Below, one piece after another: positions 13,557 to 22,645 of a DNA stretch of 44,451 bases. The stretch lies in IMG/VR virus record IMGVR_UViG_3300031920_000068, positions 1 to 44,451 of that record; one strand, written 5' to 3'. Made by a program: the position numbers and the translations under genes. The notes beneath the pieces were generated by a model that was not told where the DNA came from, did no database searches, and saw only the letters and a program-made list of their open reading frames with translations. This stretch comes from a virus. Each line of letters opens with the position of its first letter. Position 1 is the first letter of the stretch.

Positions 13557-14771
13557 ATGATCGAACATTTACTGACAAAGGCAAATCTATCTAGGATCAA
13601 TGAGTTTCAAGACAATCCTAAGAAACATCAGCTTGAAGTTATCGTTAAGTCTATTATTGAGTTCGGGTTCACTGTTCCTGTGCTTGTTAATAGTGAGAAT
13701 GATACGTTGCTTGCTGGGCACGGTAGAATTGAAGCGTTGAGGCAGATGCTGGCGAGTGGTGGTGATGTTCCTCGTGGAGTTGAAGCTATCGCTGGTGATT
13801 GGGTAATTCCAGTGGTAGAAGTATCAGTACCAGTTGAATTACATGAAGCATACGTTGTTATGGACAACAGAGCAACAGAAGTAGGCGGCTGGGACGGTAA
13901 GAAGCTGATAAGCATACTTGAGCGACAGGCGAAGCTCGGACTACTTGAAACTGCTGGGTACTCTGATACAGAGTTCAGAAAGCTACTCAAGTCACTAGAT
14001 AAGCAACCTGTACCTGAACGGTCGTGGGATGATGGAGGAGAACTGCATGAACTACTTGATAAGTGGCAAGTTAAAGTTGGCGATGTGTTCACTGTTGGAA
14101 GACATCGTGTTATATGCGGTGATTCTACTAACAGCGACGTTATTTCTATTCTTAGGGGTGATGACGTTGAAGGGCTTCTACTCACTGACCCACCTTATGC
14201 AAATGGATTAAGCTCTGGTGGTCGTTCAACAAAAACAACAGACATTAAAGGTAATGCTGATGATGAGGGAGAGTTCAGAAGGTTTATCAGAAATATCCTA
14301 TGTAACACTCTTGCGAACGTCGCGTACATCTTTACGGCGTGGGAACTATGGCCTTCGCTGATAGATGAAGGTGCTGCTGCTGGGTTTGATACAAGGACGA
14401 TGGGCGTATGGGCGAAGACGGCTCCAACGCTTGGTGCAGGATGGCGTAGGCAACATGAACTGTTTTATGTTGGGTATCGTGCAAGCAAGAAGATTAAAGC
14501 AACGATGTCTCTTGGTAACGTCTTTACTATTTCAACGTCACCACATAAGTTTCATCCAACGTCTAAACCTGTTGCATTGATAACTCAAATGCTTCCAGCG
14601 GATACATCTCAGACACCTGTACTTGATACGTTCCTTGGGAGTGGTAGCACGTTGCTTGCGTGTGAAGAATACGGAAGAATGTGTTTAGGTGTAGAGCTTG
14701 ATCCAATGTATCTTGCAGGAGCACTTGAGCGATTTAGTCAACTTGGATTGGAAGTATCAAGAGATGAGTAG
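13557..14771 (+). CDS. ParB-domain / DNA methyltransferase fusion (N6-adenine or N4-cytosine, beta class)
   Basis: The start was set at 13557 since GGAGG lies 8 nt upstream; an ATG at 13533 lies within the promoter. Of the 404 aa, residues about 1-120 form a ParB/sulfiredoxin-like domain (IIEFGFTVPVLVN, LLAGHGRIEALRQM). Residues about 165-404 form the methyltransferase, with DPPY (211-214) before FLGSGST (359-365) and GVELDPMY (378-385), the order of beta-class amino-methyltransferases. It would methylate phage DNA, probably against host restriction. It heads the late unit, overlapping the second methyltransferase by 8 nt. Confidence 0.88.
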   Translation: MIEHLLTKANLSRINEFQDNPKKHQLEVIVKSIIEFGFTVPVLVNSENDTLLAGHGRIEALRQMLASGGDVPRGVEAIAGDWVIPVVEVSVPVELHEAYVVMDNRATEVGGWDGKKLISILERQAKLGLLETAGYSDTEFRKLLKSLDKQPVPERSWDDGGELHELLDKWQVKVGDVFTVGRHRVICGDSTNSDVISILRGDDVEGLLLTDPPYANGLSSGGRSTKTTDIKGNADDEGEFRRFIRNILCNTLANVAYIFTAWELWPSLIDEGAAAGFDTRTMGVWAKTAPTLGAGWRRQHELFYVGYRASKKIKATMSLGNVFTISTSPHKFHPTSKPVALITQMLPADTSQTPVLDTFLGSGSTLLACEEYGRMCLGVELDPMYLAGALERFSQLGLEVSRDE

Positions 14772-15330
14772 AGTTCTTATCGCCTGTGAAGAATCACAAG
14801 TAGTAACTGTTGCGTTTAGAGAACTGGGAATCGAGGCGTACTCGTGTGACGTTGGGCATTGTTCAGGTCTGCATCCAGAATGGCACATACAACAAGACGT
14901 GCTTCCATTACTTAAAGAAGACTGGTCAATCATTATTGCGTTTCCACCATGTACACATCTTGCTGTTAGTGGAGCTTGCAGGTTTGCAGAAAAAAGACTT
15001 GACGGAAGACAGCAAGATGCAATTAACTTCTTTCTCGAATTTACAAAAGTTGTATGTAAGAAAGTTGCAATAGAGAATCCTGTTGGAATAATGAATACTA
15101 TTTATAGAAAGCCTGACCAAATAATACAACCATACATGTTTGGACATAAGGCAATGAAGTCAACCTGTCTTTGGCTTAAAGGTCTTCCAAGGCTTATATC
15201 AACTAATATTGTTGAGAACGATGGCAACAAGTTACAAAACATAAGCTCAAAGGATAGAGCATTAAAAAGAAGTAAGACGTATTCCGGTATCGCTCTTACG
15301 ATGGCAGAACAATGGAGTCGTTATGTCTAA
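14764..15330 (+). CDS. Cytosine-C5-methyltransferase-like protein
   Basis: ATG 14764 overlaps the previous stop; a longer frame to 14698 is unlikely. The 188-aa protein begins MSRVLIACEESQVVTVAFR with a nucleotide-binding-like start, then IIIAFPPCTHLAVSGA (PPC, catalytic Cys of C5-methyltransferases, about 62) and KKVAIENPVGIMN (ENP in place of ENV). The conserved GRQQDAINFF is typical of a widespread phage family. It is half the length of full C5 enzymes and lacks a clear target recognition domain, so activity is uncertain. It pairs with the upstream methyltransferase. Confidence 0.78.
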   Translation: MSRVLIACEESQVVTVAFRELGIEAYSCDVGHCSGLHPEWHIQQDVLPLLKEDWSIIIAFPPCTHLAVSGACRFAEKRLDGRQQDAINFFLEFTKVVCKKVAIENPVGIMNTIYRKPDQIIQPYMFGHKAMKSTCLWLKGLPRLISTNIVENDGNKLQNISSKDRALKRSKTYSGIALTMAEQWSRYV

Positions 15331-15979
15331 TTTAATTATATCCAATAAGAAGAAAAAGAAGAGTAATCTTTCATCGTGGGTCTATCCAGAAGCAAAGAGC
15401 ATTGATCCTGATATTCTTGAGCGTAGAAGGCGTGTTGCTATCTGTTGGAATCAACTTGGTCTGACTGTGCAGAAGACTGCTGAGCACCTTGGGTTCTCTG
15501 CCGCAACAATATCTAAAGATCGTCAATGGTTGCTCAAGATGTGGAGCACACTTGTAAACGCAGATATTGTTGAAATAGTTTCACGAGAGGTTCATAAACT
15601 TGAAACACAAGAAGCGGAGTTATGGGCAGCATGGGAATCATCGAAAGAAGATGAAGTACAAACAACAACTGAACGTAAAGCCAACGCTCAAGGCAACTTG
15701 CTTGGGACAGTCACTAAAACAATGCGAACAAATAGAGTTCCAGAAGTCAAGTTCATGGAAGGCATTCTTAGATGTCAAGAACGTAGGTCGCGCCTACTTG
15801 GACTCGATAAGGCTGTCACGTTTGATGGAGCGACGTTCAACTTCGCAAACTTCGTAGAGCAAGCATACCTTGTTAATTCAGAACACAAGTTAAAACAACC
15901 AGATGAGCTGTTGCCTCCAATAGACGTTACTCCAATATCAGAAGGGGTCAGTGATGAGTTTAAAGCGACGAGTGCCTGA
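15323..15979 (+). CDS. terS: Terminase small subunit-like protein
   Basis: The 218-aa protein has a Lys-rich N-terminus (NKKKKKSN), a helix-turn-helix at about 52-72 (VQKTAEHLGFSAATISKDRQ), a long helical oligomerisation region (about 85-160), and RLLGLDK near 160, a common ending of small terminases of this type. It lies directly upstream of the large terminase and overlaps both neighbours. It should recognise the packaging site and load the motor on DNA. Confidence 0.82.
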   Translation: MSNLIISNKKKKKSNLSSWVYPEAKSIDPDILERRRRVAICWNQLGLTVQKTAEHLGFSAATISKDRQWLLKMWSTLVNADIVEIVSREVHKLETQEAELWAAWESSKEDEVQTTTERKANAQGNLLGTVTKTMRTNRVPEVKFMEGILRCQERRSRLLGLDKAVTFDGATFNFANFVEQAYLVNSEHKLKQPDELLPPIDVTPISEGVSDEFKATSA

Positions 15980-17381
15980 TCACGAACTCTGGAGTGTATA
16001 CGTTAATGATCCTGATGGATTTGTTCGTAACGTAATTGGAGCAAGGCCCCAAGAGTGGCAGACCAATGCTATGAACATGATAGCCACAGGTGGAAATATA
16101 AGGAATGCTGTCAAGAGTTGTCATGGGCCAGGGAAGACAACACTTCTCGCGTGGTTGATCTTATGGTGGATATGCACCCGCCCATTCCCACGTATCGCCT
16201 GTACAGCACCAACAGAGCATCAACTTAATGACAAGCTGTGGCCTGAACTTCACAAGTGGCACAGAACGAGTAAGGCTGAGTTGTGGCGTTGGTTTGAATG
16301 GGAAGGTCAGCGTTACTTTCTTCGTGAAGAAAAGAAGGAATGGTTTGCAGTCGCAAGAGTGGCGAGAGTTCAAAAGACCGAGAACACTGCCGGTGAAGCA
16401 TTTGGTATGCAGGGCTTTCACTCAGAACATATGTTATTCCTTGTTGATGAATCTTCTGGTGTTGATGATGCAGTGTGGGGAGCTATTGAAGGTGCTCTTT
16501 CAACGTCAACTGATGTCAAGGTAGTTGCTTGTGGAAACCCTAATTCTCCAAAAGGATGGTTCTATAACGCATTCAATAAGCATAAATCTTTATGGAACAG
16601 GATGACTGTTTCGTATCGAGATTCGCCAAACGTATCTAATAAGTGGGCAGAGGATATGATCTTGATGTACGGAATTGATCATCCCTGGGTTCGCGTTAAG
16701 GTTCTTGGAGAGTTTCCGAATACGCTTGAGCATGGATTGTTTAATTATCAAATGCTTGAAGCTGCACAAGTCAATAAGATTGTAACAACAGTAGATGACG
16801 CTATTGTTCTTGGTATTGACGTTGCTCGCTATGGTGATAATAGGAGTGTGTTTTCTGTTGCCGTTGGTGGTGATGTGCAATCAATGAAATCATACGAAGG
16901 ACTCGATACAGTGGAGGTTGGACTTGAAGCAGAATATGTTGCCAAAACAATTGGCGTGGACTACATTGTAGTTGACTCGGATGGTGTCGGGGCCGGAACA
17001 ACTGACACTCTCAGGAAATTACTGAAAGGACAGAAGAAAATTAAATTGATTGAATGGCATGGAGGAGTCAACGCTGTGAATAACGCTAGATTCTCAAATT
17101 CAAGGACTGAGCTTGCGTGGAAGATGCGAGATGCTGTTGCTGAAAAGAAAGTATCATTGCCAGAAAATGAAGCATTGTTACGACAAGGCTCAGCAGTGCG
17201 ATATGATTTCGATAGTGTTGGACGAATTCGACTTGAACGAAAAGAAAAACTGAAAAAACTTATAGGAGAATCGCCAGATGAGCTTGACTCTACCATGTAC
17301 TCTCTTGTACCTTTCCTTTATGGGGAATCTCTTTCACAGATCGCCAGCACCGCTCTCACGGCTGAGGACATCATTTTGTAG
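15954..17381 (+). CDS. terL: Terminase large subunit (packaging ATPase-nuclease)
   Basis: In this 475-aa protein (ATG 15954; a GTG one codon earlier is possible) the ATPase has Walker A CHGPGKTT (about 56-63) and Walker B MLFLVDESSG (about 160-169). The RNase H-like nuclease has GIDVARYGDN (about 287-296) and YIVVDSDGVGAG (about 337-348). These four motifs in this order identify the packaging motor that translocates DNA into proheads and cuts concatemers. It overlaps the small subunit by 26 nt. Packaging type (pac, cos or other) cannot be told from motifs alone. Confidence 0.92.
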   Translation: MSLKRRVPDHELWSVYVNDPDGFVRNVIGARPQEWQTNAMNMIATGGNIRNAVKSCHGPGKTTLLAWLILWWICTRPFPRIACTAPTEHQLNDKLWPELHKWHRTSKAELWRWFEWEGQRYFLREEKKEWFAVARVARVQKTENTAGEAFGMQGFHSEHMLFLVDESSGVDDAVWGAIEGALSTSTDVKVVACGNPNSPKGWFYNAFNKHKSLWNRMTVSYRDSPNVSNKWAEDMILMYGIDHPWVRVKVLGEFPNTLEHGLFNYQMLEAAQVNKIVTTVDDAIVLGIDVARYGDNRSVFSVAVGGDVQSMKSYEGLDTVEVGLEAEYVAKTIGVDYIVVDSDGVGAGTTDTLRKLLKGQKKIKLIEWHGGVNAVNNARFSNSRTELAWKMRDAVAEKKVSLPENEALLRQGSAVRYDFDSVGRIRLERKEKLKKLIGESPDELDSTMYSLVPFLYGESLSQIASTALTAEDIIL

Positions 17382-17395
17382 GATCGGATTTTCAG

Positions 17396-18739
17396 ATGAA
17401 TGAACTTAATGCCCTTTCAAAAATCAAGTTGGTGGCTAGTGTTTTATTCACAAAAGGTACGTCGATCTCTACGTTATTCTCGTATGGTGGAAATGCTCCA
17501 GGTCTTACGGATACGACATTACTTAAAGCATACTCTAAACTTCCGTGGTTAAAAGCAGCGTTTGGTAAGGTTGCAGATGGTGTCGCATCAGGCACTTGGT
17601 ACATTGAATCTGCAACTGATAAAGTTACGAAGAAGTATATCTCTGTTCCTTCATTACAGCATGGTAGTTATGAATCAAGGAAAGCTGTGCGGAGGATAAT
17701 GGCAGAGAAGGTTATCCTAGAAAAGACTGTCTCACATCCAATGCTTGACTTGATGGTTGTTCCTAATCCATTTATTACAGGGCATGGATTGATCAAGTTG
17801 ACGCAACTTCATTTAGAGATTACTGGTGAGGCTCTTTGGTGGATTGAACTAAAGAATGGTAGACCAATTCGTATCTGGCCTATTCCTCCTAACTGGATTG
17901 CGAAACGACCTACTCGTAATGGTAATGACTACTTTGAGCTTTCTGTTGATGGTATGCCTGAGAGACTCGGAGTTGAAGAAGTCATTTGGTTTCGTGAGCC
18001 TGACCCAGCAGATCCTTATGAGAGAACTGTAGGCTCAGCAGAGCCGATCGCTGATGAACTTTCAGCAGATGAGTATGCAGCTAAACACGTTAAAGCCTGG
18101 TTCCATAATCATGCCAGACCTGATTTGATTATCAGTGGAACAGGACTTGATAAGGATGAATCAGATAGAGCAGAAGAACGTTGGCTACAGAAGCTCAGAG
18201 GATACTTGAAGGTTGGTCGACCGCATTTCGTCGGTGCAGACATTAAGGTACAGGAAATTGGTCAGAGCTTCGTAAGTATGCAGCTTGTCGAACTTCGTAA
18301 ATTCCAAAGAGACATTGTTATTCAGAGCCTTGGGCTTCCGCCTGAGATTATGGGTATTATTGAATCATCAAATAGGTCAACGATCAATGCTGCATCTTAT
18401 GTGTTCTCGAAGTGGGTATTGATTCCAAGGTTTGACGTTATTAGGCAAACACTTCAAACGCAGTTCATTCCAATGTTTGATAGCAAGTCTATTCTTGAAT
18501 ACGTTTCTCCAGTTGAGGAGGATCGTGAGTTTAGATTAGACGTAATGAAGGCAGCTCCGTATTCATTTACTATTGATGATTGGCGAGCAGTAGTTGGCGA
18601 TGATCCGATGCCGAACGGTCAAGGACAAGTGATCGTTATCCCGAACGCCTCAAGTCTTGCGGAGGCTGATAAGATTCTTGAATGGGAGTCTCCGTATACA
18701 CAACAGTCGCAAGAAGGAAAAGGAGGTACTAATGAATGA
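17396..18739 (+). CDS. Portal protein (HK97/SPP1-like fold)
   Basis: The 447-aa protein is of usual portal length for HK97-type phages. Features: early LPWLKAAFGKVADGVASG, then GEALWWIELKNGRPIRIWPI (about 143-162), VIWFREPDPADPYER, ADEYAAKHVKAWFHNHARPD (about 225-244), and QRDIVIQSLGLPPEIMGIIE (about 309-328), all typical of phage portal families. It forms the dodecameric vertex through which DNA passes. The last 20 or so residues (ILEWESPYTQQSQEGKGGTN) are repeated inside the downstream protease. Confidence 0.88.
   Translation: MNELNALSKIKLVASVLFTKGTSISTLFSYGGNAPGLTDTTLLKAYSKLPWLKAAFGKVADGVASGTWYIESATDKVTKKYISVPSLQHGSYESRKAVRRIMAEKVILEKTVSHPMLDLMVVPNPFITGHGLIKLTQLHLEITGEALWWIELKNGRPIRIWPIPPNWIAKRPTRNGNDYFELSVDGMPERLGVEEVIWFREPDPADPYERTVGSAEPIADELSADEYAAKHVKAWFHNHARPDLIISGTGLDKDESDRAEERWLQKLRGYLKVGRPHFVGADIKVQEIGQSFVSMQLVELRKFQRDIVIQSLGLPPEIMGIIESSNRSTINAASYVFSKWVLIPRFDVIRQTLQTQFIPMFDSKSILEYVSPVEEDREFRLDVMKAAPYSFTIDDWRAVVGDDPMPNGQGQVIVIPNASSLAEADKILEWESPYTQQSQEGKGGTNE
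18672..18730. repeat. 59-bp direct repeat, copy 1 (portal 3' end)
   Basis: It matches 19462-19520 at 58 of 59 positions. It encodes the portal C-terminus and includes the AAGGAGG ribosome binding site of the protease gene. Spacing between copies is 790 bp. Confidence 0.9.
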
Positions 18740-19805
18740 TCTTATTGGTATTGATGAATGGATAAAGTTTAGTCCAGAGATACAAGGTGAATGCAAATCA
18801 ATTATCTGCTCTGAGGGTGAAGGTCACTTTATGCTTATGAAGGATGACTGTATTGTTAATCCAAAGGCAGTAGACGTTGAATCGTTGCTTGATGGTGGAC
18901 AGCTTCGTCATGTTATTTCAGATGAAACAATTGATAGGCATGGTGACATTGTTCGCGCAAGTGGATGGGATCTCACAAACTACAAAAAGAATCCTGTTAT
19001 TCTTCTTGGTCATAACCATAGAGGATTGCCAATTGGTAAATCAATTAGGATTATCAAAAGAATAAAAGAGAAGCAACTTGTTTCAGTTGGTGAGTATCCA
19101 TCTGCCGAATTGCACGAGGAAGCGAACACCGTGTTTCGTTTGGCAGTAAGTGGATACATTAATTCAGTGAGTGTTGGATTCATGCCAAAGGAATGGGAGC
19201 CGATTGATGAAGAGCACCCCTGGGATGGATATGACATCAAGAAGCAAGAGTTGTGGGAGTACAGTATTGTTCCTGTTCCTGCTAATCCTAACGCTTTGAT
19301 AAACGCAGCTAATGAGATCCCCGGTGGCGTTGGATTCATCAGACGTTGGGCTGAAAAGATTCTTGATGAGATGCCAAATGAAAAAGAACTCAAAGACCTT
19401 GATGATGCTCGTAAGATTTTGTCTGGCGACAGGGTTATTCTTACGCCTGGTGGGTCTGCTGAGATTCTTGAATGGGAGTCTCCATATACACAACAGTCGC
19501 AAGAAGGAAAAGGAGGTACTGATGATGGCGCATTTGCTGATTCAGTTAAAGAGTTTGAAATGTCTATTCTTGCAAGAGTGGCAAAGACTGAGGATGCGGC
19601 GCACAGACGTGTTAGTGATGTTGTTGACCCTATTATTGCCGATGTTAAAGATGATCCAGAAGGCAAAGATGCCACTCAGGATGACCCTGTCGTTCTGACT
19701 CTTATTGACGAGCCGACCATCGAAATTGATGAATCGGTGATTACCAACATGGTCGCTGATGTAGTGACCAACGTAACCGGTCGATTGATCGACAGGGAGG
19801 TTTAG
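18732..19805 (+). CDS. Prohead (capsid maturation) protease, S78/HK97 type, with long C-terminal extension
   Basis: ATG 18732 follows GGAGGTACTA; the frame upstream of it is portal sequence. The 357-aa product carries LRHVISDETIDRHGDIVRAS (about 58-77), the catalytic His region LLGHNHRGLP (91-100) and the Ser region YINSVSVGFMP (142-152), which define the U35/S78 prohead proteases. The core ends near residue 190; the remaining 165 residues are acidic and helical, likely a scaffold-like domain cleaved away during assembly. Residues about 244-264 repeat the portal C-terminus almost exactly. Confidence 0.88.
   Translation: MNDLIGIDEWIKFSPEIQGECKSIICSEGEGHFMLMKDDCIVNPKAVDVESLLDGGQLRHVISDETIDRHGDIVRASGWDLTNYKKNPVILLGHNHRGLPIGKSIRIIKRIKEKQLVSVGEYPSAELHEEANTVFRLAVSGYINSVSVGFMPKEWEPIDEEHPWDGYDIKKQELWEYSIVPVPANPNALINAANEIPGGVGFIRRWAEKILDEMPNEKELKDLDDARKILSGDRVILTPGGSAEILEWESPYTQQSQEGKGGTDDGAFADSVKEFEMSILARVAKTEDAAHRRVSDVVDPIIADVKDDPEGKDATQDDPVVLTLIDEPTIEIDESVITNMVADVVTNVTGRLIDREV
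19462..19520. repeat. 59-bp direct repeat, copy 2 (inside protease gene)
   Basis: This is the copy of 18672-18730, in the frame that gives the same peptide, including the unused ribosome binding site sequence. A GATGATGG follows where the first copy has AATGAATG. Confidence 0.9.
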
Positions 19806-19807
19806 AA

Positions 19808-20983
19808 ATGGAAATGACAGAAGCGCAATTGACTGCAATGATTGAGAATGCAGTTAAGAAAACTATTGAGGGTGGAGCATTTGCTCCTCCTAAACCTGTT
19901 ACTGATACGATCATTGCGCCATCTCAGCTTCGTGCTGATTTGCGCTCAATGAGTAAAAAAGATGCTAACCTTGGCTTTGGTCGTGTAATGCGAGCAATGA
20001 TTGGTGGCGGTGGAACTGTTGCCGGTGCAATCGCGTTCTCTAAAAGTGCGTGGGGCGATGGCGAAGATAGTGTAGTTCAAAAGCTGCTCATCGTTGGTAG
20101 CGATCCGAGTGGTGGGTTCCTTGTTCCTGATGAGCTTTCCAACATCTTTATCGAATTACTTTTGCCGTATGCTGTTGTTCGCAACATGGGTCCGACAGTG
20201 CTTCCGATGCCGAATGGAAACCTCAGTCTGAATGGTGGTCTTACTGGTCCGACTGCATACTACATTGGTGAGACGGATGCTATTCCTCCGAGTAGCTCAA
20301 CGTTCCGTAGGGTCAACTTATCTGCTAAGAAATTGGTTGGGCTTGTTCCTATCTCAAATGATCTTATCAGAACTTCAAGTCCTCAAGCTGATGCAGTTGT
20401 CAGCAAGTGGTTGTTCCAGGTGATGGCTAATCGTGAAGACCTGGCATTCATTCGTGGTGATGGTGCAGTGAATACTCCTCAAGGTTTGTTGAACCTCGGC
20501 GGAAACACTTCTGCACAGACCGGCGTGACTGTCGCGAACGTTGCAACTGATCTCGCAAAAATGAAGTTGGCAATGCGTCAGGCGAATCTCAACATGACCA
20601 ATCCAGGCTTCCTGATGTCTCCACGCTCCGAGAGCTTCCTGGAGAACTTGAAGGACGGTACTAATGGTTGGCCGTATCGTGAGTCTATGTCACAAGGTAA
20701 GGTTGGCACTTATCCGTACCTAGTCACCACGCAGATTCCTGAAACTCTCGGCGGCGGAACAGAGTCTGAGGTTTACTTTGTAAACTTCGATGATGTTATC
20801 ATTGGCGATACGATGAACGTTAAAATGGATGTCTCTACTGAGGCTTCTTATATTGATGGTACAACTACTCGTTCTGCATTCCAGAATGACTTGACTCTGC
20901 TTCGCACAATTGCAGAGCATGACATCAATGTTCAGCACACCGCAGCAATCTACGTCTTGTCTGCTGTTACTTGGGGCGCGTGA
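19808..20983 (+). CDS. Major capsid protein (HK97 fold)
   Basis: The 391-aa protein starts 2 nt after the protease with GGGAGG upstream. After a helical N-terminal region (about 1-90, possibly a removed delta domain) come GSDPSGGFLVPDELSNIFIE (about 97-116), RNMGPTVLPMPNG, GLTGPTAYYIGETDAIPPSS and LVGLVPISNDLI, then ADAVVSKWLFQVMANREDLA and FIRGDGAVNTPQGLL: the standard E-loop, N-arm and P-domain landmarks of phage capsid family proteins. It forms the icosahedral shell. Confidence 0.92.
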   Translation: MEMTEAQLTAMIENAVKKTIEGGAFAPPKPVTDTIIAPSQLRADLRSMSKKDANLGFGRVMRAMIGGGGTVAGAIAFSKSAWGDGEDSVVQKLLIVGSDPSGGFLVPDELSNIFIELLLPYAVVRNMGPTVLPMPNGNLSLNGGLTGPTAYYIGETDAIPPSSSTFRRVNLSAKKLVGLVPISNDLIRTSSPQADAVVSKWLFQVMANREDLAFIRGDGAVNTPQGLLNLGGNTSAQTGVTVANVATDLAKMKLAMRQANLNMTNPGFLMSPRSESFLENLKDGTNGWPYRESMSQGKVGTYPYLVTTQIPETLGGGTESEVYFVNFDDVIIGDTMNVKMDVSTEASYIDGTTTRSAFQNDLTLLRTIAEHDINVQHTAAIYVLSAVTWGA

Positions 20984-21177
20984 TGATTAGGGTTCGGCTA
21001 CTCAAGTCAGTGCAGCCGTTCAATTCTGGAGAACGTTGTGCATTTACTAAGGAAGAGTTATCGAACCTTCCTAACGATTCGTATGTTTGCGTTGATGATG
21101 ATGGAAATGATATTGTTGTCGTAAAAACTGATAAGGCTACTCAAGATGAGCCGAAGAAAAAGGGGAATAGGAAATGA
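20983..21177 (+). CDS. Small head-region protein
   Basis: ATG 20983 overlaps the capsid stop (TGATG). The 64-aa product begins MIRVRLLKSVQPFNSGERCA and ends in a basic KKKGNRK tail. A short beta-rich protein just after the capsid gene is common in siphophages, but its role is not settled; it may be a minor head protein. It overlaps the next gene by 4 nt. Confidence 0.65.
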   Translation: MIRVRLLKSVQPFNSGERCAFTKEELSNLPNDSYVCVDDDGNDIVVVKTDKATQDEPKKKGNRK

Positions 21178-21620
21178 AAAAGTCCATTGGAACTTCACTT
21201 CAAGTTCATGCCTGTCATGGCTTGACTACTGTATTAGTTGCTGCTAACACAGTAACACTCGCAACTCCTCCAGAGAAACGTGGGGTTGGGTACTTTCTGA
21301 TTCTCGCGTTTGAGAATGTTGCACTTGCTGGTAATGCGTTGAGTGCACTTGCAATTCGGAATGGTGGTAACACTGGTGATCTTGCAACATTCACAGCGTT
21401 TACTATGGGTCCGACAACTGCTGATGCTGATACTGCACTTATACTGTCTCTTGATAAGTATCTTGCTGATGGTGCTGGCAGTGGTGGTTCAATTCGCTTC
21501 TTGTTTACTCCTGCTGCTGCTCCCACGAGCTATGTGGCGATGATTGTAAGTGTGCCGAAGAACGAAGCACCGGGCTACTACGACGGCAACGGAAACACTT
21601 ACTATCTCGAAGAGGCGTAA
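21174..21620 (+). CDS. Putative capsid decoration protein
   Basis: The 148-aa, Ala/Thr/Gly-rich beta protein has no membrane segment or charge clusters. Its position straight after the capsid and its beta-sandwich-like sequence (KRGVGYFLILAFENVALAG, then GSIRFLFTPAAAPTSYVAMI) suit a capsid decoration or head fibre protein, but no specific family is recognised. It lies 9 nt before the connector gene. Confidence 0.55.
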   Translation: MKKSIGTSLQVHACHGLTTVLVAANTVTLATPPEKRGVGYFLILAFENVALAGNALSALAIRNGGNTGDLATFTAFTMGPTTADADTALILSLDKYLADGAGSGGSIRFLFTPAAAPTSYVAMIVSVPKNEAPGYYDGNGNTYYLEEA

Positions 21621-21629
21621 GGCAAGACA

Positions 21630-22328
21630 ATGATTAAAATTATCGACCCAGCGACTTCGCGTGATCTTACTACTTCGGACATGGTCTTGAGTAGATGGGT
21701 TGGTAAAGAACCGGACGCTGATCATATTGCGTTTGCTATTGCATCTGCATCTGAAACGATTGCGAGATGGTGTAGGCGTGAGTTTGTTCAGCAAGAATAT
21801 GAAGAGTTGCTTGAGGCCCCTGAAAGGGTTAAGCTCCTTCTTGCAGAGTCACCGATCATTTCTGTAAGTGAAGTTTTAGTTACTGGTGATCCAGTTACAG
21901 ACTACGCTATTTTTGCTCAACAGGGGATTCTACTGAGGGATGAATACTTACCTTGGACGGGGCCTGTTCGCACAGGTGGATTATTTGGTAACGATATTCT
22001 CGTTGACGACTTGCCACTAAGTATTAAGGTTACATATATTTCTGGTTGGATTACAAGAGTGATGGATGAGCCTACAATGACGCTTCCTCCAGATGTTGAG
22101 GACGCAACAATTGAGTTTGCTACTGAACTTTTGAAGATGCAAAAAGATGAACCAATTGGAGATCCTGCATCAGTTAAGATTGGAAACTTTACTACAGAGT
22201 TTGGTGCAACTGATACTATGACTGGTTCAGGTTCAGGCTATTGGGCAGAGGCTGTTGGTGATCCAACGATGCTCTGGCTTCCATTGAAGGTTCGTAGAGT
22301 CTTAATGCTGTATAGAAGGACAATCTAA
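21630..22328 (+). CDS. Head-tail connector (adaptor, gp6/gp15-like)
   Basis: The 232-aa protein has an N-terminal helical bundle (AIASASETIARWCRREFVQQ, about 37-56), a central insert, then IKVTYISGWI and LPPDVEDATIEFATELLKMQ (about 155-174), which is the pattern of DnaP/YqbG-type connector proteins. It should dock to the portal ring as adaptor 1. Gene order (capsid, connector, stopper, gp10-like, terminator) agrees. Confidence 0.78.
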   Translation: MIKIIDPATSRDLTTSDMVLSRWVGKEPDADHIAFAIASASETIARWCRREFVQQEYEELLEAPERVKLLLAESPIISVSEVLVTGDPVTDYAIFAQQGILLRDEYLPWTGPVRTGGLFGNDILVDDLPLSIKVTYISGWITRVMDEPTMTLPPDVEDATIEFATELLKMQKDEPIGDPASVKIGNFTTEFGATDTMTGSGSGYWAEAVGDPTMLWLPLKVRRVLMLYRRTI

Positions 22329-22645
22329 TGTACAGTACGATTAAACGATTCTTGCCAGAAGAAGTTACAGTGAATAGGATTGTTGGACGTACAGAAGACC
22401 TTATTGCTGAGACTGCTTTTGTTGGTACATATCCAGCAAGAATCCAAAATCAGACAATTAACGTAACAGATATAAATGGTGTTGATTACAAGCAACCGTC
22501 AATGAGAGTGTTCATTGCTGAAATAGATAACCCTGTTTCTATTGGTGATCTTATGACTCTCCCCGGTGGAGAACAAAGAGAGATTACTGCTGTTGGGGAT
22601 GGAACTGTTACAGGTGACTATAGATACGTTGAGGTTACGTTATGA
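22328..22645 (+). CDS. Head closure (stopper) protein
   Basis: The 105-aa beta-barrel-like protein contains AETAFVGTYPARIQNQT, MRVFIAEIDNPVSIGDLMTL and a C-terminal YRYVEVTL. This is the size, position and strand pattern of SPP1 gp16 / lambda FII-like head completion proteins, which close the portal channel. It overlaps its neighbours by 1 and 4 nt. Confidence 0.68.
   Translation: MYSTIKRFLPEEVTVNRIVGRTEDLIAETAFVGTYPARIQNQTINVTDINGVDYKQPSMRVFIAEIDNPVSIGDLMTLPGGEQREITAVGDGTVTGDYRYVEVTL

Noticed and set aside
13628-14185. Leftward open frame of 185 codons
   Set aside because: It is a Ser/Thr/Pro-rich shadow of the methyltransferase gene; the sense frame has clear ParB and DPPY motifs.
19522-19698. 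Possible internal gene after the second copy of the ribosome binding site in the protease gene
   Set aside because: The frame is Leu/Met-rich shadow sequence; the protease frame continues intact through it.
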